DNA of 64,000 nucleotides from Acinetobacter lanii. GTDB taxonomy: Bacteria; Pseudomonadota; Gammaproteobacteria; Pseudomonadales; Moraxellaceae. The stretch covers positions 186,001-250,000 of the forward strand of contig NZ_CP049916.1 in assembly GCF_011578285.1 (NCBI RefSeq). Reading direction: 5' to 3'. The notes beneath the pieces were generated by a model that searched no databases, had not been told where the DNA came from, and was given only the letters and a program-made list of their open reading frames with translations. Positions within the stretch are counted from its first letter, which is position 1. Every line of letters starts with the position of its first letter. Positions 50,603 to 60,272 of this stretch are shown in pieces. Position numbers and translations under genes: made by a program.

Positions 50603-50692
50603 ATGTTCAAAATTTTTGTACGCATCACTGCGCCATTTTAAATCACATCATTGCAGGTATGCATCGTTTTGGATTGCTTTCTTGAATTAAAC

Positions 50693-50846
50693 TTACTTTT
50701 TTATAATTTTAAATCAACATATTTAAAAAAATAAATTTACATTTTTTATATTTATAATTTACTTTTTTAAAATAATTAGTTTACATATTTAATATTTATA
50801 ATTTACATTTTTAATAAAATAAATTTACATTAATGTGCAGTTATTT
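50693..50846. repeat. 22-bp tandem AT-rich repeat array, seven units
   Basis: The word TTAC recurs at 50693, 50737, 50759, 50781, 50803 and 50825, always 22 bp (or 44 bp) apart; the skipped position 50715 holds the degenerate CAAC. Each unit reads roughly TTACATTTTTTA followed by an A/T-only half such as TATTTATAAT. The last unit decays after 8 bases. Exact 22-bp phasing places all units on one face of the helix. It lies between two convergent genes. Confidence 0.75.
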
Positions 50847-50896
50847 ATTTAAATAAAAGACAGTGATTTTATTTAAATTTTTTGTGATGAAGTTGC

Positions 50897-51256
50897 TCAG
50901 GCATAGTAGCGTCCACGACGTCTCTTAAGACCCAATTGGTGAATGGAACGAACTAAAACGGCATAAGAAACAGCATAGCCAAAGTGCTGTTCAAATAAAG
51001 GGACTAAATCACTAATATTTTGAAATTTTGTATTTTTTACAAATACTTGGAATTCATTCATGTCTTTTATATGAGAGGGCGCACCACGATTTTTTGCAGC
51101 TTTTGGCACTAAGTCTCCCGTTTCTTCTTCAAGTTTAATCCATGCATCTAGCGTCACTCTAGAAATGTTAAATTCCTTGCAAACAGCTACCTTATAATCG
51201 GTCTTTTTGTACATTTGAATCGCCGCTTTTCGTATCTCTAAACTATATTTAGGCAT
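50897..51256 (-). CDS. Orphan IS630 OrfA-like helix-turn-helix protein
   Basis: Protein of 119 aa with a good ribosome site (GAGGAT before the ATG). It is homologous along its length to the N-terminal DNA-binding part of the IS630 transposase at 52863-52486: compare PLFEQHFGYAVSYAVLVRSI here with PLFEQKFGYSVGYHVILKAL there. The HTH reads AVCKEFNISRVTLDAWIKLE. No catalytic OrfB part follows; instead the 22-bp repeat array lies just beyond its stop codon. It is either a truncated IS or a kept DNA-binding protein. I see no IS630-type terminal repeats around it. Confidence 0.72.
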   Translation of the reverse strand: MPKYSLEIRKAAIQMYKKTDYKVAVCKEFNISRVTLDAWIKLEEETGDLVPKAAKNRGAPSHIKDMNEFQVFVKNTKFQNISDLVPLFEQHFGYAVSYAVLVRSIHQLGLKRRRGRYYA

Positions 51257-51922
51257 AGATCCTCTGATTATTTAAATTTGATTTTTTTATTATATGGCAT
51301 AGTTGTTGCAAAAATAAAAATATCTTTGATAAAAATATATGTGGGTGATTGAAATGGAAAAAAATGCTATTTCTTTCAAGAAGATGTCTTTGTGGCAAGT
51401 GGTGATCATTGGTGTGGCCTATATGACCCCCATGGTGGTGTTCGATACCTTTGGTATTGTTTCAGGGATTACTGATGGACGCGTTCCATTGGCTTACATT
51501 CTCGCGCTATTTGCCATGCTACTCACCGCATTTAGCTATGCACGGTTTAGCCGTCAATCGGATAAACCGGGTTCTGCTTATACCTATACCTCAGAAGCCT
51601 GCGGGCCAAAAGCGGGTTTCTTTGTGGGGTGGTGTGCCTTACTTGATTATATTTTGTTGCCTTTGGTGAATGCATTATTGGCAGGCATATATCTTGAAGC
51701 TGTGATTCCAAGCGTTCCCTATTGGGTTTGGGTCAGTCTCTTTGCTGGACTGGTCACTTTGATTAACTGCTTCCGAATTAATATTTTAGCCAATTTGAGC
51801 TTGATTTTCGTGGCGGCACCCTTGGTCTTGATGGGCATGTTCATATATTTGGTGATTCGCGGGATTGGGGAAGAACAAGGCTATGCGTATGTGCTGACGA
51901 TTGCACCATTGTTTAATGGCGA

Positions 51923-52918
51923 TATAGCTAAATAAAAAACATAAGCTACATCATTTTAAAGACGATATCTAAAGCTTCCTGAAAGGTTTTATTATTCTGA
52001 GCAACCATATGTCTGACTTTACTTTTTAGGACAGACCATGCTCTCTCAATAGGATTTAGATCAGGACTATATGCCGGTAGATAAACAATTCTTATCTGAT
52101 ATCGTGCTGCCAAATCATCAATTACTCGACCTTTATGAATGGATGCATTATCTAGAATCAGCAAATAACTCTTAGTCTGATCATCCTTTTGCTTTAAATC
52201 CTGCAACAAATATTCCAACCAACAGACAAAAATATTCCGATCACACGAACCGTGAAAAACTAAAGGTTGAGTAAACTTGAATGGTGCATTTGATCTGACC
52301 GCACTGATCATACTGAGTCTCGTGCCATGCCCACCTGACTTAAATGCATGACAACGTTGACCTTTTGGAGACCAACCATATTCTGCGGTTTCATTGGTAT
52401 TGATGCCTGATTCATCGATATAAAGAATGTGATCTTCACCATATTGCTGCTTCCACTGAGGCAAACCATTCAAATACAGCACGGCTTAACTTGCAGGCTT
52501 GTTTGTAGAGAAAACTCTTTTTTTACGCGTCCAACCCATCTTATTTAGAGCTTTTAAAATGACATGATAGCCAACGCTATAACCGAATTTCTGTTCAAAC
52601 AAAGGAATAAGATCTTTAGCTTGGGTAAATGGCGTTGTTTTTACAAATGCTTCAAAAGCTTGCAGGTCCAGAATCTTTGAGGGACGTCCTACATTTGGAG
52701 ACTTAGGTTGTTTGAGTTGACCAGTCTGCTGTTCGATCAGAATCCAATCATCGAGCGTGGTTCTGGCAATATTAAATATTTCGCACGTCTTAGATTTATG
52801 CTTTGACTCTTTATAAAACTGCATGACTTTTTCACGTAGATCGACAGAATATGTTTTTGGCATAATTTTAAAGGTGAGTGTTTTTTCTATTGTAGCTCAT
52901 CTTCTTAATTTAGCTATA
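51923..52918 (-). mobile_element. IS630-family insertion sequence (992 bp) with TA target duplication
   Basis: The element proper is 51925-52916. Its ends are inverted repeats that match at 21 of 25 positions: left TAGCTAAATAAAAAACATAA, right (read inward) TAGCTAAATTAAGAAGATGA. It is flanked by TA at 51923-51924 and 52917-52918, the target duplication expected of IS630/Tc1-mariner elements. The host permease frame is restored exactly by removing the element and one TA, which fixes the borders. Confidence 0.93.
51946..52863 (-). pseudogene. IS630 transposase with an in-frame stop codon
   Basis: Two open frames (52863-52486 and 52482-51946) lie in the same reading frame, separated only by a TAA at 52488-52486 and one Ala codon. 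The first holds the HTH domain (MPKTYSVDLREKVMQFYKES). The second holds the DDE catalytic core: Asp in YIDESGINTNE, Asp in LLILDNASIHKG and Glu in SPDLNPIERAWSVLKS. Since no frameshift is needed, the split looks like a nonsense mutation of a single ORF of about 305 codons, not programmed frameshifting. The element is likely immobile unless the stop is read through or the halves complement. Confidence 0.85.
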
Positions 52919-53709
52919 GCAGTATTCTGCCACTGATTGCAGGGGCATCAATCCTGTGTTTCTCCTTCTTAGGCTTCGATGCAGTGACCACCATGTCGCA
53001 TGAAACCAAAGATCCCAAACGAACCATTCCTCGTGCAGTGATGCTGACGACATTGATTGGTGGCGTGGTTTTCTTGGGAGCATCTTGGTTTATTCAGTTG
53101 TATTTCCCTAGCAATGTGCGTTTCAACAACCCAGATGAAGCCTTACCTGAAATCGTCCTGTATGTCGGTGGAGCATTGTTCCAGTCGGTGTTCCTGTGTG
53201 CTCAAATTATGAATACTTTTGCTTCAGGCCTAGCGACGCATGCCAGTGCATCACGTTTGATTCATATCATGGGGCGCGATGGTATTTTCCCTAAATCTAC
53301 TTTTGGTCAAGTACATGCCAAATTGGGAACGCCGCTTTATTCAGTATTGGGTGTTGGGCTGATTTCTATGTTCGCGATTGCACTTGACTTAGCCACAGTG
53401 GTCAGCATGGTGAGTTTCGGTGCACTGATTGCGTTTACTGCGGTGAATTTTTCAGTCTTTATGAAATTTTATATTCAAGATAAACAACGTAAAGGTTGGA
53501 AAAATAAATGTCTTAATTTGGTTTTACCTTGGATGTCGGTTGCCGTGATGATGGGGCTTTGGATCAACCTTGAAACAACAGCACTAACTTTTGGCTGTGT
53601 TTGGTTGGCGTGTGGCGTGGTGCTCTATATCTATAAACGTCTGAAAAAACAAAATATCGTGATTAGCGGTGCTTATTAAAACCGTTTTGAACCCTTTGAA
53701 TTGAATAAA

Positions 53710-55137
53710 ATGAGTGTGGTAAAAATGAAGATCGAGAAACCAAAATTTGTTGCAGATGTTGAATTTAAAAACAGTGTAAATGTACAAAGTAGTAAGGAAT
53801 GGAATTGGATTCATCCAACAAAGGGACAGTTTGATTTTCCTGCCAATTATTATGAAAGTTCATTAGTAGATTGGCATCAATTTCCACAACTCAATGCAGA
53901 TTTAGAATGTGATGTGGTGGTGATTGGCGGTGGCTTACTCGGCACATCCACTGCGCTGCATTTGTCTGAACAAGGTGTTGATACCATCTTGCTTGAAAAA
54001 AACCGAATTGGGGGAGCAGCATCAGGACGTAATGGTGGACAACTCACGCCTGGACTTGCACGGTGGGAAGCAGGCGAGATGATCGAGCATTTCAGTTATG
54101 CAGATGCAAAAAAACTCTGGCATTTCACTTCAACTGAAGCAATGAGCCTGATTGACCAAATCCAAGACCGATACCAATTAGATCTACAACGCAAACGTGG
54201 ACATATCACCGCTGCCGTGCATGAAGGGCATTTGGTGGGATTGACTCAAGGCGCTGATGCACGAAAATTTTTAGGTGAAGCACATACCACCATTGTGGGT
54301 AAACATGAGCTTCAAGCGCATATCGCATCTGACAATTATTGTGGTGGTTTGATCGATTCATTAGGCGGACATATTCATCCCTTGGCATTAAACCGTGGCT
54401 TGGCGTATGGCTTCTGTCAAAATGGTGGAAAAATTTATGAACAAACTGAAGTGCTGTCTGTGGAAGAACGTGAAGACGGTGTGTATGTCACTACCACCCA
54501 AGGCGTGATTAAAGCACGTAAAAGTGTGGTGATGGGCGTACACCATGCTTCATTTAAGCTGTTAAAACAAAATAATCAAACCACCATTCCCTTTTATACC
54601 TATGTGTGTACCACAGCGCCTCTAGAGGTTGATCTCAAAGAACTTTTACCGACAGATGCACCTGTATACGACACCCAATTCCAAATTGATTATTACCGTG
54701 GTGTTTCCGAAAACCGCTTATTGTTCGGTGGAGAGGGCACAGGTTCATGTTGGAATCCAGACAAGACCTATCAATATTTATTAGGCCGAATCAAACATGT
54801 TTTTCCGCAGTTAAAGTCGGTTGAACTGGATTTTGTGTGGAGTGGCACAACGGACCTCACCATGAATGGTGCAGCGGACAGTCGTAAGTTTGGCCATAAA
54901 TTCCCAATCTATGCAGTGCAAGGTTGGAGTGGGCATGGTGTGGCACAAACGGTACGTATTGGTAAAGCCATTGCAGATGACTTTTGTGGTCAAGCGGATG
55001 ATTTCAATATGTTAACCAGCATTCAACACAAAGACATTTTATTTGGCCGTGCTTTGGCCCCACTGGTGATCCCAATGGCGAAAAGCGCCTATGGACTCGG
55101 TGCTTTGGTTAATCCGGGAAAAATGGTGTCATTCTAA
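53710..55137 (+). CDS. FAD-dependent oxidoreductase, DAO family (PuuB-like)
   Basis: Protein of 475 aa from ATG 53710; a TTG at 53701 and an ATG at 53728 are alternatives. The FAD-binding motif is CDVVVIGGGLLGTSTALHLS, with GAASGRNGGQLTPGLARWEA typical of gamma-glutamylputrescine oxidase and related DAO proteins. The C-terminal IYAVQGWSGHGVAQTVRIGK completes the fold. It follows the permease remnant after 30 bp and was probably cotranscribed with it. Whether it is still expressed after the IS insertion cannot be told. Confidence 0.87.
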   Translation: MSVVKMKIEKPKFVADVEFKNSVNVQSSKEWNWIHPTKGQFDFPANYYESSLVDWHQFPQLNADLECDVVVIGGGLLGTSTALHLSEQGVDTILLEKNRIGGAASGRNGGQLTPGLARWEAGEMIEHFSYADAKKLWHFTSTEAMSLIDQIQDRYQLDLQRKRGHITAAVHEGHLVGLTQGADARKFLGEAHTTIVGKHELQAHIASDNYCGGLIDSLGGHIHPLALNRGLAYGFCQNGGKIYEQTEVLSVEEREDGVYVTTTQGVIKARKSVVMGVHHASFKLLKQNNQTTIPFYTYVCTTAPLEVDLKELLPTDAPVYDTQFQIDYYRGVSENRLLFGGEGTGSCWNPDKTYQYLLGRIKHVFPQLKSVELDFVWSGTTDLTMNGAADSRKFGHKFPIYAVQGWSGHGVAQTVRIGKAIADDFCGQADDFNMLTSIQHKDILFGRALAPLVIPMAKSAYGLGALVNPGKMVSF

Positions 55138-55145
55138 TATAGACT

Positions 55146-55182
55146 CTCCCTCTCTCTCAGCGAAAAAGCGAGTGAGAGGGAG
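55146..55182. terminator. Long hairpin between oxidase and EamA gene
   Basis: Stem CTCCCTCTC / GAGAGGGAG, with an inner GC/GC pair around GAAAAA. It has no real U tract, so termination is less certain; it lies between convergent genes. Confidence 0.5.
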
Positions 55183-55200
55183 TGAAACGAATAAATAACG

Positions 55201-56103
55201 TTACGAATGGACTTCTTTCTTTTTCTTTAGAAACTTCGGTCGCCATTCACTGGTGATTACACCCAACACCACCAAAGCACCCCCTAAAATAGCCAAAAGC
55301 GGTAAGCGTTCACCGGCTAAACGACCAATCAATGCTGCCCACACCGGTTCACCTGAATAAATAATGGCGGCCTGAGAAGGATTCACTGCACGTTGCGCCC
55401 AGTTCATTACCAATTGAATGACTGCACTGGCAAAGCCTAAACCGCAGAGGATACTGACTAACATCCAATTCCACTGGGGTAAATGGGTTTCACCCAATAT
55501 AGGTGCCATGATGAAACAGAACAATGAGGCGAAGATCAGTTGCAACACGGTCACACGTTTAACATTCACTTGGCCACCAAAGTGGCTGATCAAAATGATT
55601 TCTAGAGCAATCGCAATTGAACCTAAAATCGTAATGATCTGACCAAATTTCAGCTGGATGGCACCAAAACCATTCCCCGTTAAAAAGACCAAGCCTAAAA
55701 AGGCCAATAATGCCCCTAACCATGTCATCAGATGTGGTTTTTGGCGGAACAGTAACCATAACAAGATCGGTACAAGTGGTACGTAGAGGGCAGTTAAAAA
55801 TGCCGACTCACTACTGCTGATACTTTGTAAACCAATGGTCTGTGTGCCGTAGCCAATCGCAATGACCGCACCAATACTGGCACCTGCAAGCAATTCTTTA
55901 AGATTAAAACCGCTTAACGATTTCCAAGAGATCACACTCACAGCAAACGCTGCGGCGGCAAAACGAAACGCCACGAATAGAATGGGTGTGGAAAACTGTA
56001 AACCGTATTGCACAGTCAGGAAACTACCGCCCCAAATCATGGTGATCAGCACCAAAGCAATTTGTGGCAGTTTAGCGTGAAGCGGATGCTGCGTTGAAAT
56101 CAT
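55201..56103 (-). CDS. EamA/DMT-family transporter
   Basis: Protein of 300 aa with ten TM helices in two EamA halves: LVLITMIWGGSFLTVQYGLQ begins the first, and AIIYSGEPVWAALIGRLAGE the second. A basic tail (EWRPKFLKKKKEVHS) ends it. Family members export amino acids or metabolites; the substrate is not known. A terminator separates it from hisA upstream. Confidence 0.9.
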   Translation of the reverse strand: MISTQHPLHAKLPQIALVLITMIWGGSFLTVQYGLQFSTPILFVAFRFAAAAFAVSVISWKSLSGFNLKELLAGASIGAVIAIGYGTQTIGLQSISSSESAFLTALYVPLVPILLWLLFRQKPHLMTWLGALLAFLGLVFLTGNGFGAIQLKFGQIITILGSIAIALEIILISHFGGQVNVKRVTVLQLIFASLFCFIMAPILGETHLPQWNWMLVSILCGLGFASAVIQLVMNWAQRAVNPSQAAIIYSGEPVWAALIGRLAGERLPLLAILGGALVVLGVITSEWRPKFLKKKKEVHS

Positions 56104-56142
56104 AGGAGAATGGAAAGTTCAAAAATAAAAAAATATAAAATA

Positions 56143-56167
56143 AAAAAGAGGCCCGAAGACCTCTTTA
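56143..56167 (-). terminator. Terminator of hisA
   Basis: Stem AAAGAGG / CCTCTTT with 8-nt loop; followed on the minus strand by a T run (TTTTTTA). Confidence 0.8.
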
Positions 56168-56180
56168 GCATACATTTGGC

Positions 56181-56912
56181 TTAGATGGCTTGGTCATCCC
56201 AAAGCGCTTGTGCTTCACGCAGGCTCAATGTGCCTTCATAAATCGCACGACCGGTAATTGCACCTAAAATGCCCGGCTGGCCTTTTAAGTTACGTACGTC
56301 ATCGAGGTTGGTCACACCGCCTGAAGCAATTACTGGTAAACCAGAATAAGTCGCAAGATTTACCGTCTGTTCAATGTTGACCCCTTGCATCATGCCATCG
56401 CGTGCGATGTCGGTATAGACAATGCTGGACACGCCTGCATCCGCAAAACGTTTAGCAAGATCAGTTGCTTTCACGTCAGTCACATTGGCCCAACCATCGG
56501 TTGCCACCATGCCGTTCATGGCGTCGATCCCAACAATGATGTGACCTGCAAATTTTTTGCATGCTTCTTCAACAAAGGAAGGGTCTTGTACCGCTTTTGT
56601 TCCGATAATCACAAAAGAAACGCCTGCATCTAAATAATGCTCGATGGTTTCAAGTGAACGGATACCGCCCCCAATTTGAATTGGCAGTTCAGGTTGTGCT
56701 TTCGCAATCGCTTCAACCACAGGTTTATGAATAGGCGTACCTGCGAAAGCACCATTCAAATCGACGAGATGTAAGCGACGTGCGCCTTCATTGACCCAAT
56801 GCTGTGCAGTTGCCACTGGATCGTCAGAAAATACGGTATCGTCTTCCATACGACCTTGTTTTAAACGGACACATTTGCCATCTTTCAGGTCAATTGCAGG
56901 GATGATCAGCAT
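56181..56912 (-). CDS. hisA: ProFAR isomerase HisA
   Basis: Protein of 243 aa with AAGGAG ahead of the ATG. TIM barrel with the catalytic Asp in [19 protein letters not shown], phosphate loop [14 protein letters not shown], second Asp in [16 protein letters not shown], and [13 protein letters not shown]. It isomerises ProFAR to PRFAR in histidine synthesis, upstream of HisH/HisF. Confidence 0.97.
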   Translation of the reverse strand: MLIIPAIDLKDGKCVRLKQGRMEDDTVFSDDPVATAQHWVNEGARRLHLVDLNGAFAGTPIHKPVVEAIAKAQPELPIQIGGGIRSLETIEHYLDAGVSFVIIGTKAVQDPSFVEEACKKFAGHIIVGIDAMNGMVATDGWANVTDVKATDLAKRFADAGVSSIVYTDIARDGMMQGVNIEQTVNLATYSGLPVIASGGVTNLDDVRNLKGQPGILGAITGRAIYEGTLSLREAQALWDDQAI

Positions 56913-56980
56913 GCTTTCGCTCCTTGCCTCTATCTCATTAAATTTAATGTCCCCAATCTTAACAAAATATTGGCGATTCT

Positions 56981-57655
56981 CTAAGCCTCCGTTGGCTCTT
57001 TTATGGCATTTGTACGTATTGGATATTTCAAAGGGAATTTAAAAGAGGTATTGGGGGTTATTCCACGGCGTAATAATTCTTCTAAAATCAGCACAGGCGC
57101 ATAGGCATCTGCCGCTGCATACAGGATTTGTTCGGGGTTTAATTTGGTTTTTGACCAATTTGAAGTGCTGATTTTTTTGTTTTTAATAAAGTGCTGTTGA
57201 AACAATACAGCCACCGCACTTTTAACCCCCATTTGGGTTTTAATGCCAAAAGATGAAAAGCTTTTTGCAAGATCCACAATGCCATTCAGTTCAATGCCTT
57301 TTTTACGAAATAAATGTGCATCATTTTTCAGACCAAATCCGACTTTGATTTGTGCTGGATTGGCCAAAATGGGGTGTAAAAATTCTAAAATGTTAGGACT
57401 GACTTGAAACAAATAAGCTTGATCAAAAGTTGCAAGCTGAATCAAGTGGGGGCCTGTAGACACTTCACCTTTACTGAAAGTCGGTTTGGATTCAGTATCA
57501 AAACCCAAAATTTGGGCTTTTGAGAGTTCTTCGGCAATCTCTTGGCATTGTGTGATGTTCTGAATCACCACAATCTGTTTAGTGCCGAGCGACTGAAACA
57601 TCGGGAATTGGCGAATTGCATCGGGTTGGGGTAATACAGGAATTTGGGCGTCCAC
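56981..57655 (-). CDS. 3'-5' exonuclease domain protein (RNase D-like, DEDDy)
   Basis: Protein of 224 aa from a GTG start. Motifs of the DEDDy family: [12 protein letters not shown] (Asp, Glu), [12 protein letters not shown] (second Asp) and [17 protein letters not shown] (Tyr-x3-Asp type). No HRDC domain follows, so it is not a full RNase D; it resembles single-domain exonucleases encoded near hisA in Acinetobacter-like genomes. The substrate (RNA or DNA) is open. Confidence 0.87.
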   Translation of the reverse strand: MDAQIPVLPQPDAIRQFPMFQSLGTKQIVVIQNITQCQEIAEELSKAQILGFDTESKPTFSKGEVSTGPHLIQLATFDQAYLFQVSPNILEFLHPILANPAQIKVGFGLKNDAHLFRKKGIELNGIVDLAKSFSSFGIKTQMGVKSAVAVLFQQHFIKNKKISTSNWSKTKLNPEQILYAAADAYAPVLILEELLRRGITPNTSFKFPLKYPIRTNAIKEPTEA

Positions 57656-57755
57656 GTGGGTCTTAAATTTTCATGAGCAGTACACATCTTATAACAAGAT
57701 TTGCTTCTATAATGATAGGGTAAAGTGCATAGATTGAAGTAAAGAGGTGAGTGCA

Positions 57756-58181
57756 ATGAGTCATCAGGATGAAGACCTGTTTAGTGAAGGTGCAAAACGC
57801 ATTAAGCAGTTGATTAAGGATAAAAACCTAAAACCGACTGACATTGTCAATGCTTTAGGTGTATCCAAAGAAACCGTATCTAAATGGGTACAAGAGTCTG
57901 CAACGCCCAATGCACAAAGCCTGATTGAATTGGCAAAATTATTAAGTGTCACGGAACGTTGGATTGCAGAAAGTAAAATACCGAAGAAAACCGAGCCGGA
58001 GAGCAAAGCGGTTGTCGTCCCAGAAGATAAAGCAGGGGTTCTGCTTAAACAGGCGTCGCCTGATCAATTGATTGCGGAACTTAAATCACGTTATGCCGCT
58101 TTAAATTTAAAAGCAGAGATCAAAGTCACCGTTGAACCAATTGCGGGCGGTTTTGTTTCGAAAGAGGGTTTTGAGGACTAA
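57756..58181 (+). CDS. XRE-type helix-turn-helix regulator
   Basis: Protein of 141 aa from ATG 57756, with GAGGTG upstream. The HTH_3 domain (~10-68) reads LKPTDIVNALGVSKETVSKW and SLIELAKLLSVTERWI. A Pro/Lys-rich linker and a C-terminal part (~90-141) without a known fold follow. It is divergent from the exonuclease gene. The targets are unknown. Confidence 0.88.
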   Translation: MSHQDEDLFSEGAKRIKQLIKDKNLKPTDIVNALGVSKETVSKWVQESATPNAQSLIELAKLLSVTERWIAESKIPKKTEPESKAVVVPEDKAGVLLKQASPDQLIAELKSRYAALNLKAEIKVTVEPIAGGFVSKEGFED

Positions 58182-58260
58182 GTTTATAGGCTTGGTATCT
58201 TATATATTTTAGAGATGCTTCATCTAAGTCTCTCAAAAGTCTTATTAATTTTTATTAAAA

Positions 58261-58791
58261 TTAAAATCTTAAGGCTTGTGAAAAGGCTGAAACAAAAATT
58301 AATAACAGAAATACCCCAATAATCACTGTGGCATATGCGACAAGTGACTCCCAACCTTTAGTTAATCGGGGTGCACCATATACGTTCTCTTGCAATTGCC
58401 CCTTTTTCATGACCAACCAAAACAAAAATAAGATATTCAAAATCGGGACAATGTTAAGCAGTGCTAGCCAACCAGAATAGCCCATGTCATGCACACGCTT
58501 GATAGTGAAGACAGTGATGAAATACCAAATGAATGCGTTATATAAATAAAAGAAAATATTTGAAGGGTTAGCGTATTCCTGAAGCCAAAAGATAAATTGC
58601 ACCCAATCGGTCTTGTTTGTCTGTGAAAATACAAGATAACTAAGCAACAACAGGGCCAAACAGCAGAACATTAAAATAACGTTCCACGTAATAAAGGTGG
58701 CGCGGCCGATACGACCTTGATATGAATAAAAAGGTCGCTGATCACATTTAGATAAATCGAGGTGATATACCTCAGGAACAGTATCGTGCAT
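58261..58791 (-). CDS. DUF805 membrane protein
   Basis: Protein of 176 aa. YQGRIGRATFITWNVILMFC is the DUF805 start motif, followed by four TM helices and KRVHDMGYSGWLALLNIVPI, the family hallmark. It lies downstream of hisH on the same strand with a 176-bp gap. Function unknown; the family occurs in phage-linked and housekeeping settings alike. Confidence 0.9.
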   Translation of the reverse strand: MHDTVPEVYHLDLSKCDQRPFYSYQGRIGRATFITWNVILMFCCLALLLLSYLVFSQTNKTDWVQFIFWLQEYANPSNIFFYLYNAFIWYFITVFTIKRVHDMGYSGWLALLNIVPILNILFLFWLVMKKGQLQENVYGAPRLTKGWESLVAYATVIIGVFLLLIFVSAFSQALRF

Positions 58792-58967
58792 CGTAATTCT
58801 CTTTATTGTTATCTTAAGATTTTAAAATTGGTTATTTTTGATTTTTAGTTTTGGGCTTGATCAATGTGATTTAGATCACTTTTTACACTGCCTAAATAAA
58901 AAGATCAAGTTTTGACAAACTTGATCTTAATAGAATGATCAGACAAACATAAAAGTGGAAGTAAAAA

Positions 58968-59585
58968 TTAAATTTTCCATTCCACAAAGTTTTTCAGTAA
59001 CTGTAAGCCTGCTGTATGACTCTTTTCAGGGTGGAACTGGGTCGCAAACAAGTTTTCTTTATGAATTGCGGTACAGAACTCTAAACCATAATCACAGGTC
59101 GCAGCCACAAGCTCAGCGTGTTTTGGTTCTACATAGAAGCTATGCACGAAGTAGAAACGCGCATCTTGTTCAATGTTATTCCACATTGGATGACTTGGAT
59201 CAGCCTGATGCACTTGATTCCAACCCATATGCGGCACTTTTAAACCGTCCACATCGGGAAAACGTTTTACTGCACCTTCAAAAATACCCAAGGCATCAGC
59301 ACCGCCATTTTCTTCAGAATGTTGCATCATTGCTTGCATACCGACACAAATCGCCAGTACCGGTTTATTGAAGACCGCATTGCGTACCACGTTATCAATG
59401 CCAGCTTCATGCATACCTTGCATACAGTCACGCATTGCACCTACACCCGGGAAAACAATTTTATCGGCTTGCGCAATCAGTTTTGGATCGTTGGTCACAT
59501 CTACAGTAGCACCGACATGCTCCAATGCTTTCGCTGCAGAGTGTAAGTTGCCCATACCATAATCAAGAAGCGCGATACGGGTCAT
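58968..59585 (-). CDS. hisH: Imidazole glycerol phosphate synthase subunit HisH
   Basis: Protein of 205 aa, the glutaminase half of IGP synthase. The nucleophile Cys is in [20 protein letters not shown], and the His-Glu pair in [15 protein letters not shown]. The start is [20 protein letters not shown]. Its ATG overlaps the hisB stop codon by one base (TAATG), so it is translationally coupled to hisB. Confidence 0.97.
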   Translation of the reverse strand: MTRIALLDYGMGNLHSAAKALEHVGATVDVTNDPKLIAQADKIVFPGVGAMRDCMQGMHEAGIDNVVRNAVFNKPVLAICVGMQAMMQHSEENGGADALGIFEGAVKRFPDVDGLKVPHMGWNQVHQADPSHPMWNNIEQDARFYFVHSFYVEPKHAELVAATCDYGLEFCTAIHKENLFATQFHPEKSHTAGLQLLKNFVEWKI

Positions 59586-60178
59586 TACAAGCTCCCTTTG
59601 GTTGAAGCAACCGTATTTGATGCACGAGGGTCAACCTCGCACGCCATACGTAAAGCACGTGCAAATGCTTTAAACACACTTTCAATTTGGTGATGGCTGT
59701 TTTTGCCTTTCAAATTGTCAATGTGTAAGGTCATCAAGGCATGGTTTACAAAACCTTGGAAGAATTCAGAGAACAGATCCACATCAAAACGACCGATCAT
59801 AGAACGGGTAAATGGAATATCCATAAATAAACCCGGACGACCTGATAAATCCACCACCACACGGCTTAAAGATTCATCGAGTGGTGCATAGAAATGACCA
59901 TAGCGACGTAGGCCTTTTTTATCACCCAAAGCTTGTGCAAAGGCTTGACCTAAAGTGATACCGCAGTCTTCTACCGTATGGTGATCATCGATCTCTAAAT
60001 CGCCATCACAATGGATATCAATATCAAATAAACCATGACGCTTGATTTGATCGATCATATGATCTAAAAATGGAACACCCGTATTGAGGGTGCCTTGACC
60101 CGTACCATCAAGATTCACTCGAACTCGAATTTTAGTTTCGTTCGTGTTTCTTACTACTTCACTGATACGTTGCGTCAT
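59585..60178 (-). CDS. hisB: Imidazoleglycerol-phosphate dehydratase HisB
   Basis: Protein of 197 aa from ATG 60178 with GAGGAAC upstream; a longer frame to 60241 is unsupported. Metal-binding signatures [20 protein letters not shown] and [20 protein letters not shown], then [20 protein letters not shown] and [15 protein letters not shown] near the end. It is the monofunctional dehydratase without the HisN-type phosphatase part found in enterobacteria. First gene of the hisBH operon. Confidence 0.97.
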   Translation of the reverse strand: MTQRISEVVRNTNETKIRVRVNLDGTGQGTLNTGVPFLDHMIDQIKRHGLFDIDIHCDGDLEIDDHHTVEDCGITLGQAFAQALGDKKGLRRYGHFYAPLDESLSRVVVDLSGRPGLFMDIPFTRSMIGRFDVDLFSEFFQGFVNHALMTLHIDNLKGKNSHHQIESVFKAFARALRMACEVDPRASNTVASTKGSL

Positions 60179-60272
60179 AGACACGTTCCTCAAAAACGTT
60201 AAAAATGATGAATATAGATACTTCGCGGTGACCGAAGTCACAGCATATTAGATTGCTCAGGAGGGTTAATCA

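Larger units (their letters stand above)
51354..53679 (+). pseudogene. APC-family amino-acid/polyamine permease, split by an IS630 element
   Basis: The 5' part (51354-51924) and 3' part (52919-53679) join in frame when the IS and one TA copy are removed: GGC GAT AGC AGT ATT CTG reads through to a 443-codon permease. N-terminal KKMSLWQVVIIGVAYMTPMV and DKPGSAYTYTSEACGPKAGF, then GFDAVTTMSHETKDPKRTIP after the junction, are typical of APC transporters near putrescine and amino-acid importers (PuuP-like). As it stands the gene would give a 194-residue truncated protein with about six TM helices. The downstream oxidase suggests that the substrate was an amine or gamma-glutamyl-amine precursor. 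Confidence 0.9.

Noticed and set aside
50693..50846. CRISPR array
   Set aside because: The 22-bp units follow each other without unique spacers, are nearly all A/T, and no cas genes lie nearby.
52482..52490. Programmed frameshift between IS630 OrfA and OrfB
   Set aside because: Both frames are the same; only a TAA codon separates them, so no frameshift is needed or possible as the joining event.
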